A stretch of DNA of 64,000 nucleotides from Hepsetus odoe (Eukaryota > Chordata > Actinopteri > Characiformes > Hepsetidae), in NCBI GenBank assembly GCA_017165825.1, contig CM029374.1, positions 4,295,486 to 4,359,485 of the forward strand, in the 5' to 3' direction. Below, one piece after another: positions 22,989-38,099 of the stretch; the first letter of the stretch is position 1; every line of letters starts with the position of its first letter. The translations under genes and the position numbers were made by a program. A model generated the notes under the pieces. It was given only the letters and a program-made list of their open reading frames with translations. It was not told the DNA's origin and did not search any database.

Positions 22989-25900
22989 TTACTTCTTGAA
23001 GCCAAAGTTCTTCCAGAGACCACTGATGGTGGCCTGAAGTTCAGGGCAGTTCTCATTTGTAACAGCCAGCTTCTTCCTCTCCAGAGAGCTAAGCTTCTTT
23101 TTCAAGCCACTCACCCTGGCTGGAGCAGAGGGCTTGATCTTACTGCCCTTGCCTTGCTCACTTGGCCGCATCCGGGAAAGACCTGATACCTGAGGTGTAT
23201 GGGTTTTTTTTGAAAGTAAAAGAAAACAGCATTGGTTAGATTAGGATTTCCATGTAGTCCTTACTTCATAATGCGATGACACACTGAGTCATTGCAAACT
23301 TTTGTTTGGTTTGGGACTGCCCCCGTTGGTCAAGCCTACACAGTGTTTAGTCTGATGTATTAGATACACACTGGTTCCCCCTCCACTGTCACCTTAATCC
23401 ACCCACAGTCAATGAAACATAGGAAAAAGGGGGCGTCTGTGTTGTTTCCTCATTTTTTCATCATTGTTTGACTTGTTGCATCATTTCATGTTTTATCAGG
23501 ATTGTGGATTACCTTTGTTCTCCTAGGTGTAAGCTTGGCCTCCTCTTTACCTTTGCCCTCAGTCATGTTGCTGGAAGTCCCTGAAGAGTTATGATCTTTC
23601 CAGGGTTCTTCTTCCTCCTAAACCCAACACCAGAAAGAGTGAAATGAAGTAGGAACGATGCTTGCTTACTATTTATTTCCTCTTCTTAAATAAACATTTC
23701 ATATAATCTCGCACCTTTTCAGGTGAGGTTCCTAAGGCCTGACTGCTGGTCGGTGAATCTTCCATGACAGAGGGGCCACTGTTGGGCTGAGAGAAGTATG
23801 CACTGTCTTGGGAAGGAGGAGAACCAGGGGGCGTTTCTATGTCTACAGCACCCTCTACAGGAGAGGAGGGTAAGGAGTGCTGAGGGGAATCTCCCCAAGA
23901 TGTTTTATTCTTTATTCTTTGGAACTGCTGCAGGGCTAAAAGGCCTGAGGGGGTGAAGGGTGTCCTGGGACGTTCTGTAGTGCCACACAAAGTTGCCAGC
24001 CCAGTTCTGGAACGTTCTGTGCAGCTACCAGACCAGTTGAAGGCCCCGAGGCCCACACTGGCACTTGGAAGACAGGGTGTAGGGGAGGGGAGTGACCTGG
24101 ATGCTTCAGTATGGTGTTCTTTTGTCACACTCTCTGTGGCTTGGTCTTTGGCTGGAGAGGGCTTGGCTAATTTTTTAGAATCTGGTGACGTTTCCTTCAT
24201 AGAAGAAACCCTCTCTTGATAGTCATCTGCAGAGAGTTCTTCACTGGCAAAAAATCTGAAGCAGATACCAGTAAGAGTAGTTAGTCATTGAGGAAACAAA
24301 TACTTAGCCCACGCAATATAATTCTGACCTTTGTATGCCACAGTTTGCATCACTCTACCGTCACTGTCCACATTTAAATGCATGTGTTCCCACATGTGCC
24401 AGTCCAAAAAATTACAGCAAGCATGACCAACCATATCACTCTGAACCCATTCAAATATCGATGCCTTAAAGAAATGATTATCAATAGTGTAAAAGTACAC
24501 AAAAAACTGAAACGAAACAATATGCTACCTGCTTCGTGTCCCTTGCTCTCCATCATTCTGATCTGCCTGGTTCCTCCACTGCAGCAGTGTGGCAAAGCGG
24601 TTACGGGGTCGAGGCTGGCTGCTGGTCTCCTTATAAATACTGAGCTTAGATTCCACACTGAAAGGAGCTTTGCGCATAGGTGGTTCTGTGCAGTGTCTCT
24701 TTGGGCCGTTCAAGTACTGCTCCAGCAGGTCCTCCTCCAAGATGCTTGAGTCTGCATGCCGACTTTCATTGATTTCTAAACAAGGATTAAAATTTTCTTG
24801 ATTCTTCTCGACATTTTAAAACCTCACCACAAGGAGTAATTACCACTCAATTGTTCCATAAGTCGAGTGGCACCCCTTATGAGATTTAAAAACAATTATT
24901 CTTAACTTTTTTTATTTTCTAGATAAATCTGTACAGGGCAGCATGATAGTGCAGTAGTTAGCGCTGTCACCTGACAGGAAGAAGGTTCTGGGTTTGATTA
25001 CCCAGCTGCGGCAGCCTGCTTTGCTTGCCTTCAGTGTGCACTTTGCATGCTCTTCTAGTGTTGGCATGGGTTTCCATCCCCACCTGGCCTACTACATATG
25101 GAGAACTGGGTGCTGTGTTTACTAATTTTTTCCTTTGTAGATCAGTGCCTTGGGTTTATACACCACGGAACTCACAAGTATGCTTTCATATTTGGAATTA
25201 AGACATTATCTGCTGCAATCTACTATAACATCCATCTCTAAATTCCTGTCGGTGGACCGTTGTTGCTGACAACATGATTACATCCCGCTTTGTTCCTGAG
25301 GAACATCTGCTCGTTTCCCCTGTGATATTGTAGCAGCATAGCAGTAACCAAACGTGGATTGTGTTTAAACAATTCCCCGTCCTGTTTGTTTTCTTCCATG
25401 CATGTAAATGTAGTTTCCTGCTGAAGCAATAACCAGCTGAGCAGTCTTCCTGGCTAAAACTAATGCCATCAGTGCTTCAATAATGAAGCCTTTTTTTTTT
25501 TTTTTTTTTTTAAAGGAAAGTATCTTTTCTGTCCTTTACTTATAAATCTTACCTTCATGGGGTCTCTTAACCTGTGGCTCTCTATTGGGGAGTTTTAAAC
25601 CCTGGAGTGTGACAAGCCTCTCTTTCCCTCGGTTGTTAGGTGGCTTTTTAGGGGAAGATGTGGTTTGACGCTGCGAGGAACCTGGCACATAACTCCTGCT
25701 CCAGATGCTGCCATGGGCTGGGCTGTGAACCTCACAACTGTCATTCCAACTTCGACTGCGAGGTGCTTTGACGGGCTGAGGAAATGGAAATAGAGCAAAC
25801 GTACCCCAGTGATTAGAAGTAGAAGAATAGTCTTTGCTTTCATAAATTAAACAATGTGAATTTAAACTTTTTTCTTAAGATCTAGTTGGTATGATTTACA

Positions 25901-28900
25901 GAAATGAATTCAAAAGAAGGTAAGATTTTCTAAATTACTTGTCTTGGAAGAGCGTCAGGGTCAAAATCATCAATTCTCTTCATTGTGTAAATATCCAAGT
26001 TTCCGAGAGCCATTTCCAGACCTTGCTTATCCCCTACATTACTGTAGCCGGGAAAATTAAGGAAAAGTTTCAACAGATGGATGAAGAGATGGCAAGAAAA
26101 GACAAAAAAAGAAAGTCTTTTCAGAGACCCATTCAGATTTACAGACACGGTATAGGCCTACATTTCCAGGTCAGGTCAAGAGCAGCTTTCAGACACCTGT
26201 AGACTTAATTGTGAAAACACCTAGAATAAACAACATTGCCAAAAGTATATAGACACTTGACCATCACACCTTCTTACATCGGCATCAATTCATGGGGCAT
26301 TCAGAATTTAATGGTTAAGGATGTTGCAACAGGAGGATTCAGGCCTCAGGACTAACTGAAGTGCCCTGGGAAAAAGCACCATGCGTTGTAGAGACAGAAT
26401 GATGTGATCATTTGCATCAAAGGAGTAATTGGAGCCCTTATGAATGTATGCAAGCACAGCCTAAAAAATGCAATATTACAAAACAATTTGCTTATTAATT
26501 ATAGGCATTGAAGTGAAGTTAAAGTGAAGTGAAAGTGGCAATTTGGTCACACGGCACAGCAGGCAGCGCGACACAACGAAATTCAACCTCTGTATTTAAC
26601 CCAGCAGCGGGCAGCTATTTAAAGGAACCTTGCTCAAGGGTACAGTATCTCAGGGCAACCTACTGGTCTGGGTAGGTTATCAATATCCATAACATTTATA
26701 GAGAAGTAAAATGTCATTTAAACCAATACCACGACACAAGATAAATACACTTTCACGTTAAAAGATACACTCCAGCATAGGTGAGGGTGGATGGGTCGAT
26801 GTGCTCTGGGTAGGGGTTCAAAGGCACCACTTTCCTATTGATGGGATCGAACACAAGCTGGTACAGGAAAGTGTTGTTGGCCTTCACAAAGCCCTCGATG
26901 TAGTCATCAGATACTGTGATGTTCATCTTTAAGTACTGGCCAATTTTCCTGATCACCTGGATCAAACAAAACAGGCTTTCAAGTAACTGTCTAAACTCAA
27001 AATGGAGATGGAAGCAATTTAAAAAAAAAAGCGCTCTCTTATAAATGTCCAAATGTTGATTATTTTTGGCTAAAATTTCGTTTACATGGAAAGTTGTCGT
27101 TTCATTTGCTCTCTTTAAACGACTTTACTAGGATACGCTGGATGAATGGATGGATATTCCTTTTCTCATTCAAGATTAAATAAAATAATTCATAGAGTTG
27201 AAAACAACCACAAAAATGTTTTTCCAGTTGTCAGGAATATTCATAATCTATATCAGGGGTCATCAACCTTTTTGAAACCGAGAGCTACTTCAGGGGTACT
27301 GAGCCATATGAAGGGCTACCAGTTACCTAAACTTTATGTATAAGAAACATGTTTTAAATGCTTTTTTTTTTTTTTAGATAGTCATTTTCAAATCTATAAA
27401 AATGCAAATGTGATTAAAGAAGAATAGCAACAGGATAAAATTACATTTTAGATGCTGCTCACTGGTGAGCGGTGCTATTTTTAGAACAGGTCCTCAGGCA
27501 ACTCATGTGGTCCCTGGGAACACCATGTAGGTGACCCCTGAGCTAGATAGATAGATTCATAATCTATCTATCTATCGTACCTTGATTATGTCTGGGTTGT
27601 TGGCCATTTTCAGCAGCTTACAGGCCTTGCCAAGGCCAATGCCATAGAGTGAGGCCAAGTAGTCACATCCCGACAGGATGCACATGTAGCGGAATTTCTC
27701 CTCCGTGAAGACGTCACCCAGTGAGCGGCATCGGCCCAGATTGCACTGTGCAATCTCCAAGCCATTCCCCTGCTTGTCCATCTTCAAAATCACCTGCAGT
27801 TCCAAAGCAGAATTTGATTGGATCAGTCTTTGATGCGCAAGTAGTTATTATCAGTATTCAAGCTCGAAAGCAGAATACTGGTCCGTTAATAGCATTTCAC
27901 CAAAAAGAAAAAGACCAGTCACTAATAACTTGCTGTTATGAAGTGATGTGTCTGCTCACTTCATAATTAAGGACTTAAGAGCAAACCCTGCTACTTTTTT
28001 GTGACGCAGGCAGCTTTGAAGCATGTTGTTCAGCGTTTGACCAAGTTACCCCTAAAGAAGTGGAGGTTAATTGCTTCGCTTCAAGGCACAATGGTCGCTG
28101 AGCGAGGCTGAAGAAGATCAAACATAGCAACAACAACTTCTTTAACATTCTGCGTTATGCAAAACACCCACACAGAAACAGTCCTGTTCAAAGGGGAAGG
28201 ACTGCCAAGCCTAAAACAGATTTATTTTGATCCAAGCAGAACTGAAGGGGCAATTTGTGAGCCATGATGAGAAGAGACTGGTAAAGGGGTTAATGAACCA
28301 CTTGATATGTGAAGGAAGAAAAAGCCTTCAATCACATTTTTTCAATTTACCAGAAGAGAATACTGATCTAGGACCAGTTTTTTCTCTTCTCCTAACTAAA
28401 CATATACGGTTTCAAAAAAGAGCTGACTCAAGACCCACAGGCACTGTAGGAGTGTTAAACAGAATTAATTCCCAAAACAATGTGCTATGCTGCAAAGGCA
28501 AGTCTCACATTTTATAAACTGCTGTTGCAGATGTGACACAGCAGATGGGTAAAGAAGGCTGTGATGGAAAAATAATTTGCATAACCTGTTGATCGTTAAG
28601 AGGTTGAACCAAAAAAAAAAAAGCCAAAAGGAAGGCGAGGCTGGAACGTTTCGATTTGTTTTTTCATTTTTAATTTTGCATGTCACACCTTGCCATCTGA
28701 AATGTCGTCGTTGCATAAAGGGCTCTGGATCACCAGATATAACTAATCGAAATCTATTACAGCGAGAGCTTTAATCCCAAACAGTCAAAGTTAACAGTTA
28801 AACTGGGTTTTGTAGGGGATAAAATAAAAGTCACTGTTATATTTTATAGCAGACAGGTGAAATTTTAATCAAACTGGGACCGGGCTTAGGCCTAGTCACG

Positions 28901-31802
28901 ACAAACCACACCGTCAACTCTCATTCCAGGTGTCAACGCTTTAACCGTGGTCGTACCCTCAAGGGAATTACTTCACCATCTTAAATAGGCAAACATGTAG
29001 AAACTCTTTTGCATTCAAGTTGCACTGACTCCATGCACTTTTAACTCTAGTTGTTTTTTTCTTGGTGTTGAAAACAGGTTATGAAATTTTCCGTGAGAAT
29101 TGTCCCTGTACAATGCAGGATAAAAATACACCTGGACAGGACCTCTAACCACGCAAGAGAACCACTTAGAGCTTTTGACCTGGAGTGAGGACAAAGAGTC
29201 AGGTTTTATAAATACCTTTTTGCATCCAAACGCCAGCAGGTCTGAATCTTCTGTGATGACGGCCTGGGCGATTCCACTTTTGTTCAGGAAAGCCAGCTGA
29301 GCATCTGCTTCATAAGGGGCCACCAAACAGTCAACCCCACGTGTCCTGGCAGCCTAAAGACAGCAATAATGTTGGCAAACAGGAGACAAGGCTCACAATC
29401 AGCTTGACAGCCAATAAGTCATGACCCTGTTTTAAAGTAGAAACAGTCTGCATGCGGTATGCATGCTATTTCTGTTAATATTCTTTGGCAGTCCAGAAGT
29501 TAAACTCTTTTATAAGTGATCATTTCCTCGAATCGTCCACTTTATAGAAAACTGCATGAGATCTTATGGCAAGGTTATGGAAGAGAAAATACACTAATGA
29601 AAAGACCTGAGGATAGATACTGAATAAACAAAGCAATAAATCAAATTGACACAATTTTCCCCTCAATTTGCCAAAATCCACATATTAGTTTTGCACTTGA
29701 GATATGAAGCAAAAGCCTCATAACTTCAGTGTAAAAATAAAAGTGCAAACTTCAGAACGAAAATCACGTGCTGCCTGACTGACTGGTTAAGTCAAGACAA
29801 AGTATTTATACAGAGCTTATTACAATGGATGGAATAAGCTTCACACAATCTACGTCTGTTGTGAACGAGCCAAGGCAACAGAGGCGAGGAAAAAAACCTT
29901 GGAAAGTTACATTTGAGGTTAAATCATATTAGGTTTTTTTTCGCTGAACGATGCTTTACACAGGCTTCTACCTTAATGACTTCGTGTGCCATGGAGGGGG
30001 TGATGTTAACACAGCGAGTGAAGCAGTCTCTGGCTTCAGTCAGCTTCCCCTCCCGCAGCAGCTGTTTCCCTTTCTGCAGGTTTGCCTCACGGCGTCTGGC
30101 AATCCGGAGAACAAAATTAGAAAACACACTAATACAGACGTGCTGCTCTCATCTTCCCACGTCACTTATTTATTGAGGATAAAAAGATGCAATATGCATG
30201 CGTTTCATAAACAAAATAAATAAAATGAATCCAGAGCACTCACTCTCGTCGTGCCTTCTCCACTTCCTGCTTTGAAGGAAGGTTTCGTCCATCAAACACC
30301 AGAATTGGCTTGACCCCAAAAGACAGAAGCATGTCCACAAACTTCATGCAGAAGGACACATATCTGTTGATCAAACACAGTTTGAATACTGAAAATAAAC
30401 AAATAAAATATTCAGCCTTTCTATTAAAGATGTTGGAAGGACATTGTAAGGCGGCACTGTTGCCTCCCAGCGAGAAGGTTTTGGGTTTGATTCCCAGCCG
30501 GGGAGGTACTGGTCCTTTCTGTGTGGAGTCCTTCTCCTTCTCTTTTGCTGCTACCCATCTATCACAGAGGACTCCTGCCATTCTTCTCCACCCTTTCCAA
30601 CCTGCCTGAACTCTTCCACAATCCCCGTTTGCTTTGAACATCTGATCCCAGGTTTTAAAGCTCCCCCACCTCTTCTTTCTGCATCCCAACCATTCCGCTG
30701 TCCTCTCTTTCATGCATGTATTCTGCCTTAATTTTACGGACTTTCATTCCTCGCCTCTCTAGAGCATATCTCCATGGTCTCCTCAAGCTACTCCCTACTT
30801 TCGAAACAGATCACAATATCTGCAAACTATAGTCCAAGGGGACTCTTGTCTGTCAACTTGTCCATCACCAGTGCAAACAAGAGAGACCTCAGCGCTGATC
30901 CTTGACGTGGTCCCACCTTCACCATAAAAGCAGCTGTCACTCCTACTACAGACCTGACCTCTGTCACATTTCCCACATACATACCCTGTATTACTCTGAC
31001 TTACTTAATCTTTGCCAAACGTACGACTTTCTCCTATAATACCACAACTTCTGTTGAGGCATACGTTGTCCCGAAATCAACAAAGGTACCAAGCAAATCC
31101 TTCTGATCTTCTCTATACTTTCAAACATTGCACCTTGAGTGCTCCTTCTAGGTTTCCTCAATTAGAAACAGAATACTGTTTTTGTTATTATTTTTATTGA
31201 GCAAGTTATGATTTTATTGCCTGGAAATAAGGAACATTTGTTGATCTGAGTTTAGGGAATGACCCATAATAAACACATTACAGAAAGAAATTCACAGGCA
31301 TCAACCAATCAGTACTATTTTTCACAGTTTTGAGAACTGAGGCATGTCATCGTGGATCTGATGACTGTAATCAGACAAACACTATGTAAAGGTGATGTGA
31401 CGGGTGCAGCGGTGACCCAGTGGTTAGGGAGTTGGCTGCAGAATCGGTAGATTGTGGGTTCAAACCCCTTAACAGTAGGTTGCCCTGAGCAAGGTACCGT
31501 CCCCAACACTGCTCCCCAGGCGCTTTCATAGCTGCCCCCTGCTGCACGGTGTTTGCATAGGTTAAATGCACTTTCAGGTTATAGTCACTTTCACTTTCTT
31601 GTAGGTGTGTGGTGGGAGGCTAGAGAGTTTTTTGAGCTTACTGGTCGGTGGGCTCCCCTTTGGCCAGTTTCTCTGCGCAGGAAAAGGCTCCCTTGTGCAG
31701 CCAGCAGTAGGTGTCCACCGCCACGGTCTGTCCCCGGTACTTCTTCACATGGACAGGCTCTGAGGCGTCCCTCATGAACTGCAGCAGCCCCTGGATGCCC
31801 AT
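22989..31802 (-). CDS. exo1: Exonuclease 1 (RAD2/XPG family 5'-3' exonuclease and flap endonuclease)
   Basis: Twelve coding exons: 31802-31642, 30363-30244, 30095-29972, 29353-29216, 27793-27581, 26956-26769, 26041-25939, 25775-25553, 24775-24529, 24255-23715, 23617-23513 and 23189-22989. All junctions are phase-consistent, giving 787 residues (human 846). EXO1 resects DNA in mismatch repair and at double-strand breaks, in the nucleus. The N-nuclease domain starts MGIQGLLQF. Metal ligands are all present: D30 (AVDTY), D78 (VFDGR), E150 and D152 (YEADA), D171 and D173 (EDSD), and D225 (GCDY), followed by the helix-hairpin-helix region LYGIGLGKACKLL. The C-terminal half is diverged and hydrophilic, as in the family, but keeps the MLH1-binding RSRFF box (504-508, split by an intron) and the C-terminal GLWKNFGFKK. 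Intron 1 carries LINE debris, intron 5 a hAT-like element. Confidence 0.96.
24934..25090 (+). repeat. tRNA-headed dispersed fish repeat (GGCAGCA..GTGCAGTAGTTAGCGCTGT type)
   Basis: Lies in exo1 intron 8. It keeps a box A-like TAGTGCAGTAG, GTTAGCGCTGTCACCTGACAG, and a B-box-like GGGTTTGATTACCC. It is followed by the GTGTGCACTTTGCATGCTCT block. It is the head of the same family as 37040-37375 and 30445-30533. Confidence 0.7.
25492..25512. repeat. Poly-T tract in exo1 intron 8
   Basis: About 21 T residues, near the donor-distal side of exon 8. Confidence 0.9.
26517..26677 (-). mobile_element. tRNA-headed SINE, copy 7, truncated
   Basis: Lies in exo1 intron 6. The tail and body are present (GTGAAGTGAAAGTGGC to CAGGGCAACCTACTGGTCTGGG) and the tRNA-like head is missing. 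Confidence 0.8.
27254..27540. mobile_element. hAT-like non-autonomous element in exo1 intron 5
   Basis: It begins CAGGGGTCATCAACC and ends AGGTGACCCCTG, which are imperfect terminal inverted repeats of the CAGGGGTC hAT type; it has no coding capacity. The flanks ATCTATAT and AGCTAGAT are not a clear 8-bp duplication, so the copy is old. A GATA/TATC run (27541-27576) separates it from the exo1 exon-5 donor. Confidence 0.75.
30445..30533 (+). repeat. tRNA-headed dispersed fish repeat, head fragment
   Basis: GGCGGCACTGTTGCCTCCC, GAGAAGGTTTTGGGTTTGA and TTTCTGTGTGGAG are present. It lies in exo1 intron 1, just past exon 2. Confidence 0.7.
30710..31132 (-). pseudogene. RTE-clade LINE reverse-transcriptase fragment in exo1 intron 1
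   Basis: Read on the minus strand, this shows the RTE reverse-transcriptase core in broken form. GSAL..LLFALVMDKLTD precedes a damaged FADD region (SLQILICFESRE), then a LEETMEICSREARN stretch. In-frame stops and frameshifts are evident, so it is not coding. It lies in the same orientation as exo1 transcription. Confidence 0.75.
31405..31600 (+). mobile_element. tRNA-headed SINE, copy 8
   Basis: Lies in exo1 intron 1, only 41 bases from the exon-1 donor. The head is TGCAGCGGTGACCCAGTGG and the B box GGTTCAAACCCC. A CTCF-like core in reverse orientation lies at 31531-31545. The tail is shortened before TTATAGTCACTTTCACTTT. Confidence 0.85.
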
Positions 31803-32811
31803 CCTGACGGAGGCTGCGGCGGTTAAAGCAGAACCGACTCAAATCTAAACACCAACCGACCGAGCTAACAGGCTAACAGGCTAACAGGACTGCAAACCCC
31901 GCTGACCGCCTGATAAACCCGCCTTTCCACGCAAAGGTCATTCGACTTTTCCCCCACACGGCACAGTCTGTGAATTTATATCCACAGAAGCTGAAATGTG
32001 TGCAGTTTGTGCTGTTTATTTCCCCCTCTAAGCCTTAGCGTCCCCAGACTTCCCTGCACCCACAAACTCCACTTCGACTTTAGCGGCAAAACTTGACGCG
32101 GCCCCTATTGGCCGAGCCACTACAAGCAGCCAATCACAGAGCAGGAAGCAGTGAGCGCAGTGACGACACACAGCGGAGAAAACGCTATTGGTCAATAGTG
32201 TTCCGCGCAGGGTTTTTTTTTTTTTTTTTTTTTTGGTACCAGCATTATTAAATTAATGAAAATACGTGAGAAAAATTATAATATGTACAACAAATATGAT
32301 CAAATATATACACAAAAATGTACATTTATTTAATACATATAATAAATATATCACATATCACATTGTTGTACATATTATAATTTTGATATAATAAATTATA
32401 GATCATAGATTTATATGAAGTTTATGACATTAATAGTTAAGAAAGGGTCCCCACTTTTTCGTGACTCGGAGTCTTGACCATCATTTCATTCAGTGATCTC
32501 CTGAAGCTTGGTGGATCTGGAGACATCTGTAGGTTTGGATTCTCTCACTGGGGGAGGGGGTTGGTCTGGCGCAGTGTCTCCTCTCCGCCACTGGGGGGCG
32601 CTCGTCCCGTCGCCGCGTTGACGTGTCGCCTGCGCTGCACTTCCTCTGTGTGTGTTGTTTTTCAGGGTTGATGTTCTGGTCGGGCCCAGGCCGGACTTCC
32701 AGCTACTAAAAGCGTCCCAGACCGGAGGATGGTGTGATTTCAGCTCGACCCCCGCCGTCTCCGACACACCGCCGGGCCGCTGAAGGGACTCGAGCCGCGC
32801 TCACCGCCGCC
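31803..32811. promoter_or_regulatory. Divergent exo1 / yipf4 promoter region
   Basis: The two start codons face away from each other, 1,009 bases apart. The exo1-proximal half has three CCAAT boxes: 32130-32134 on plus, and ATTGG at 32107-32111 and 32187-32191. It also has an E2F-like TTTAGCGGCAAAA at 32079-32091, fitting a replication and repair gene expressed in S phase (inference). An AT-rich block with a poly-T tract (32215-32460) separates it from a GC-rich yipf4-proximal half. A CTCF-like site lies at 32588-32602. Confidence 0.65.
32588..32602 (+). promoter_or_regulatory. CTCF-like motif upstream of yipf4
   Basis: CCACTGGGGGGCGCT fits the CTCF core CCASYAGRKGGCRSY at 14 of 15 positions by my reading. 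Confidence 0.4.
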
Positions 32812-35721
<2,910 letters not shown>

Positions 35722-36218
35722 TGGGACCACAGGACTCGATTGGCACGTTGCTAGGACACTGACACAGCGCACCCGAGCGGGAGGCATACTGCTGGACTGT
35801 TTACACGACACCGAAGAAGGAGCATGGAGTCTTGATTTTTCTTTTGTTTTACTTTTTAATTTTAGGATTATTCCTCCACAGTGAGTCGTGGCGTGTACAG
35901 AGTTAATGTACTTCACGTAATCAACTTTGTACCCTGAAGCTTTTACTGAGCAAGACCTGCATTTAGATGGTACTTTCCAAGGGTATCACACAAAACACTA
36001 AAAGGACTCTTGTCCAAACGTTGCAATGTCATGACTTTCGTGTGACGTCCTTCCAATTTATCATCAAGCCTGAGGGCGTAGATATGTGTCGTTTAGCCCA
36101 GCCCTAAAAGAAGAGTTGACGGGACCTTTTTCTCTATAATATTTGGAAGTGGCTGGGATTTATTTGTTTTTCCTTCCCTTTTTTCCTTTTTTTTCCCCCC
36201 AGATTTAATTCTTAACTT

Positions 36219-36224
36219 ATTAAA
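36219..36224 (+). terminator. Candidate polyadenylation signal of yipf4
   Basis: ATTAAA, about 500 bases past the yipf4 stop, in a pyrimidine-then-AT-rich context. Confidence 0.4.
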
Positions 36225-36612
36225 TTAAACAGATAAAAAGATGAGAACCTTTATAATACTCGAGTAAAATCGTGTCTGCTAAGAATGGGTGCCTTTTATT
36301 AGTTGTTTTATATGGCTGTGGTTTATTTTATGGGACTGTAATTGTAGCCAAAAAATGTATTTGTATAACTTGCGATCCAAGACAACTTTATACTTAGCAG
36401 TGTTAACACACGCCAGGATTGTGACCAGTCTCTTCAAGAATAATTCAGTCCAGAAAGTTGTGATATGCATATACAGGTCATTTATTTGATTAAAAAGCAT
36501 TTGCGCCATTGTTCCTCTCCTCCGGCGAGTCTTTTCACCACACACTTGCTGGCCAAAAACGATGACATGTGCGACTCCCTTTCTCTTGGTGGGCCGTTGT
36601 TCGAATGTCATG

Positions 36613-36779
36613 AAGTGAAAGTGACTATTTTCATCATCCTGAAACGCGGCACAGCAAACAGCAACGAAATTCAACAGACCGCGCAGCAGGGGGCTGCTAT
36701 TTATAGCCCCCGGGGAGCAGGGGATGGTGACGGTACCTTACTCAAGGGTACCTCAGGGCAAGCTACTGGTCTGGGATTC
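36613..36779 (-). mobile_element. tRNA-headed SINE, copy 9, head missing
   Basis: The tail GTGAAAGTGACTATTTTCATC and the body up to CTACTGGTCTGGG are present. A CTCF-like core variant lies at 36683-36697. Confidence 0.8.
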
Positions 36780-37039
36780 TTCTAATATTAAGAAGGGTAT
36801 GCAGTAACATCTGTACGTCACTCACAAAACTAGTGAGTAGTGCAGCCTCCGATGGCAGACTGCTGCCGTAAGAACAAGAAGTCTTCTTAGTTAATCGAAG
36901 TGAAAAGGGTCATGTTAGACGGGCTGGACTAGAACTGATTCGCTGATTTTCTTTACCGGGGTGGTGAATGGAACCAGGGTGACAACGTACACAGTCTCAG
37001 GGAGAACTTTTTGTTGCTCACTTTTGGGTATTCTGCATC

Positions 37040-37375
37040 ATTTTCTGACGCTTGCACCGAGTAGGGTCATGAGTCTTTCCCAGCTCTCACAGGGCGAAAG
37101 GCAGGGACACCCTGGACAGGTCAATTGTCCATCACAGGGCAGACACACAGACAAACACACTCGCACACCTAGGAGACAATTTAGCATCTCCAGTCCACCT
37201 GATTGGATTGCACGTCTTTTGACGGTGGGAATAAACCGGAGGACACGACCCACGCAGACACGAGGAGAACGTCCGCTCCGGGCAGAAAGGACCCGGACCG
37301 TCCTGCCTAGGAATCAAACCCAGAAACCTAGGACCTTCTCAAAATGAGGCAACAGCACCACACGCTGTCCCGCCA
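37040..37375 (-). repeat. tRNA-headed dispersed fish repeat, near full length
   Basis: On the minus strand it reads the full familiar order. First come GTTGCCTCATTTTGAGAAGG and GGGTTTGATTCC, then TTTCTGCCCGGAG, CTCCGGTTTATTCCCACC, and CTAAATTGTCTCCTAGGTGTG. It ends with the CCCTGTGATGGACAATTGAC and GTGTCCCTGCCTTTCGCCC tail. A tail-only fragment occurs at 51120-51215. Confidence 0.8.
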
Positions 37376-37429
37376 CCTTGCCTTCTATTACATCTTCTGA
37401 AGAATGGGAAGAGTTCCCTTTATCAGCTC

Positions 37430-37911
37430 ACAATGAGGTCGATTCAGTAGAGGTGGTGAAGGTGTATCAGCAAGAGGGAATGGAAAGGTTTACAGGACGG
37501 TAGTGAGACCAGCTATGTTGGACGGGTTGGAGACGGTGGTACTGATGAAAAGGCAGGAGGTGGAGCTGGAGGTGTCAGAGTAAAAGATGCTGAGATGTTC
37601 TTTGGGTGTGACGAGGATGGACAGGATTAGAAATGAGTATATTAGAGGGACAGCTCAGGTTAGACATTTTGGAGACAAAGTTAGAGAAGCAAGGTTACGT
37701 CTGTCCAGAGGAGAGATGAGGATTATACTGGTGGGAGGATGTTGAAGATGGAGCTGCCAGGAAAGAAGAAGAGCAAAGAGGAGGTTTGTGGACGTGGCGA
37801 GAGAGGACATGCAGGCAGACAGCGAGAAAGAGGAAAACGCAAAGGACAGAGAGACATGGACACATAACATCCGCTGTGGCGCCCTCTAAAGGGAGTAGCC
37901 GGAAGAAGAAG
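37430..37911 (+). pseudogene. RTE-clade LINE 3' fragment
   Basis: The plus strand encodes a broken version of the RTE C-terminal region: VVRPAMLDGLETV, then a KRQEVELEV-like stretch, GVTRMDRIRNEYIRGTAQ, a KRRFVDVAREDMQ-like block and IRCGAL. It ends with the typical GGAGTAGCCGGAAGAAGAAG. Stops and frameshifts make it non-coding. Confidence 0.8.
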
Positions 37912-38099
37912 TGTCCAAACCCAACGATGCTCCCTACTCCCTAAAAAGTGCGCACTAGCCTACACCAGAAGAGTGCGCTGCGTCTAGTGTGGAGCCATTT
38001 GGGACACAGCCACCAGCGGCAGGATTAGAAGCACATATTGTTATTATTATTTTTTTCGTCAGAGGTAAATGTACAGCTCAGCTTGGGGGCATCTTTAAA

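Noticed and set aside
30240..30713. 157-codon minus-strand open frame overlapping exo1 exon 2
   Set aside because: Only the last ~40 codons are exo1 exon 2. The rest is intron and dispersed-repeat sequence upstream of a good acceptor at 30363.
32734..32811. Upstream in-frame ATG of yipf4
   Set aside because: The added 26 proline/arginine-rich residues are absent from known YIPF4 proteins. The downstream ATG directly precedes the conserved N-terminus.
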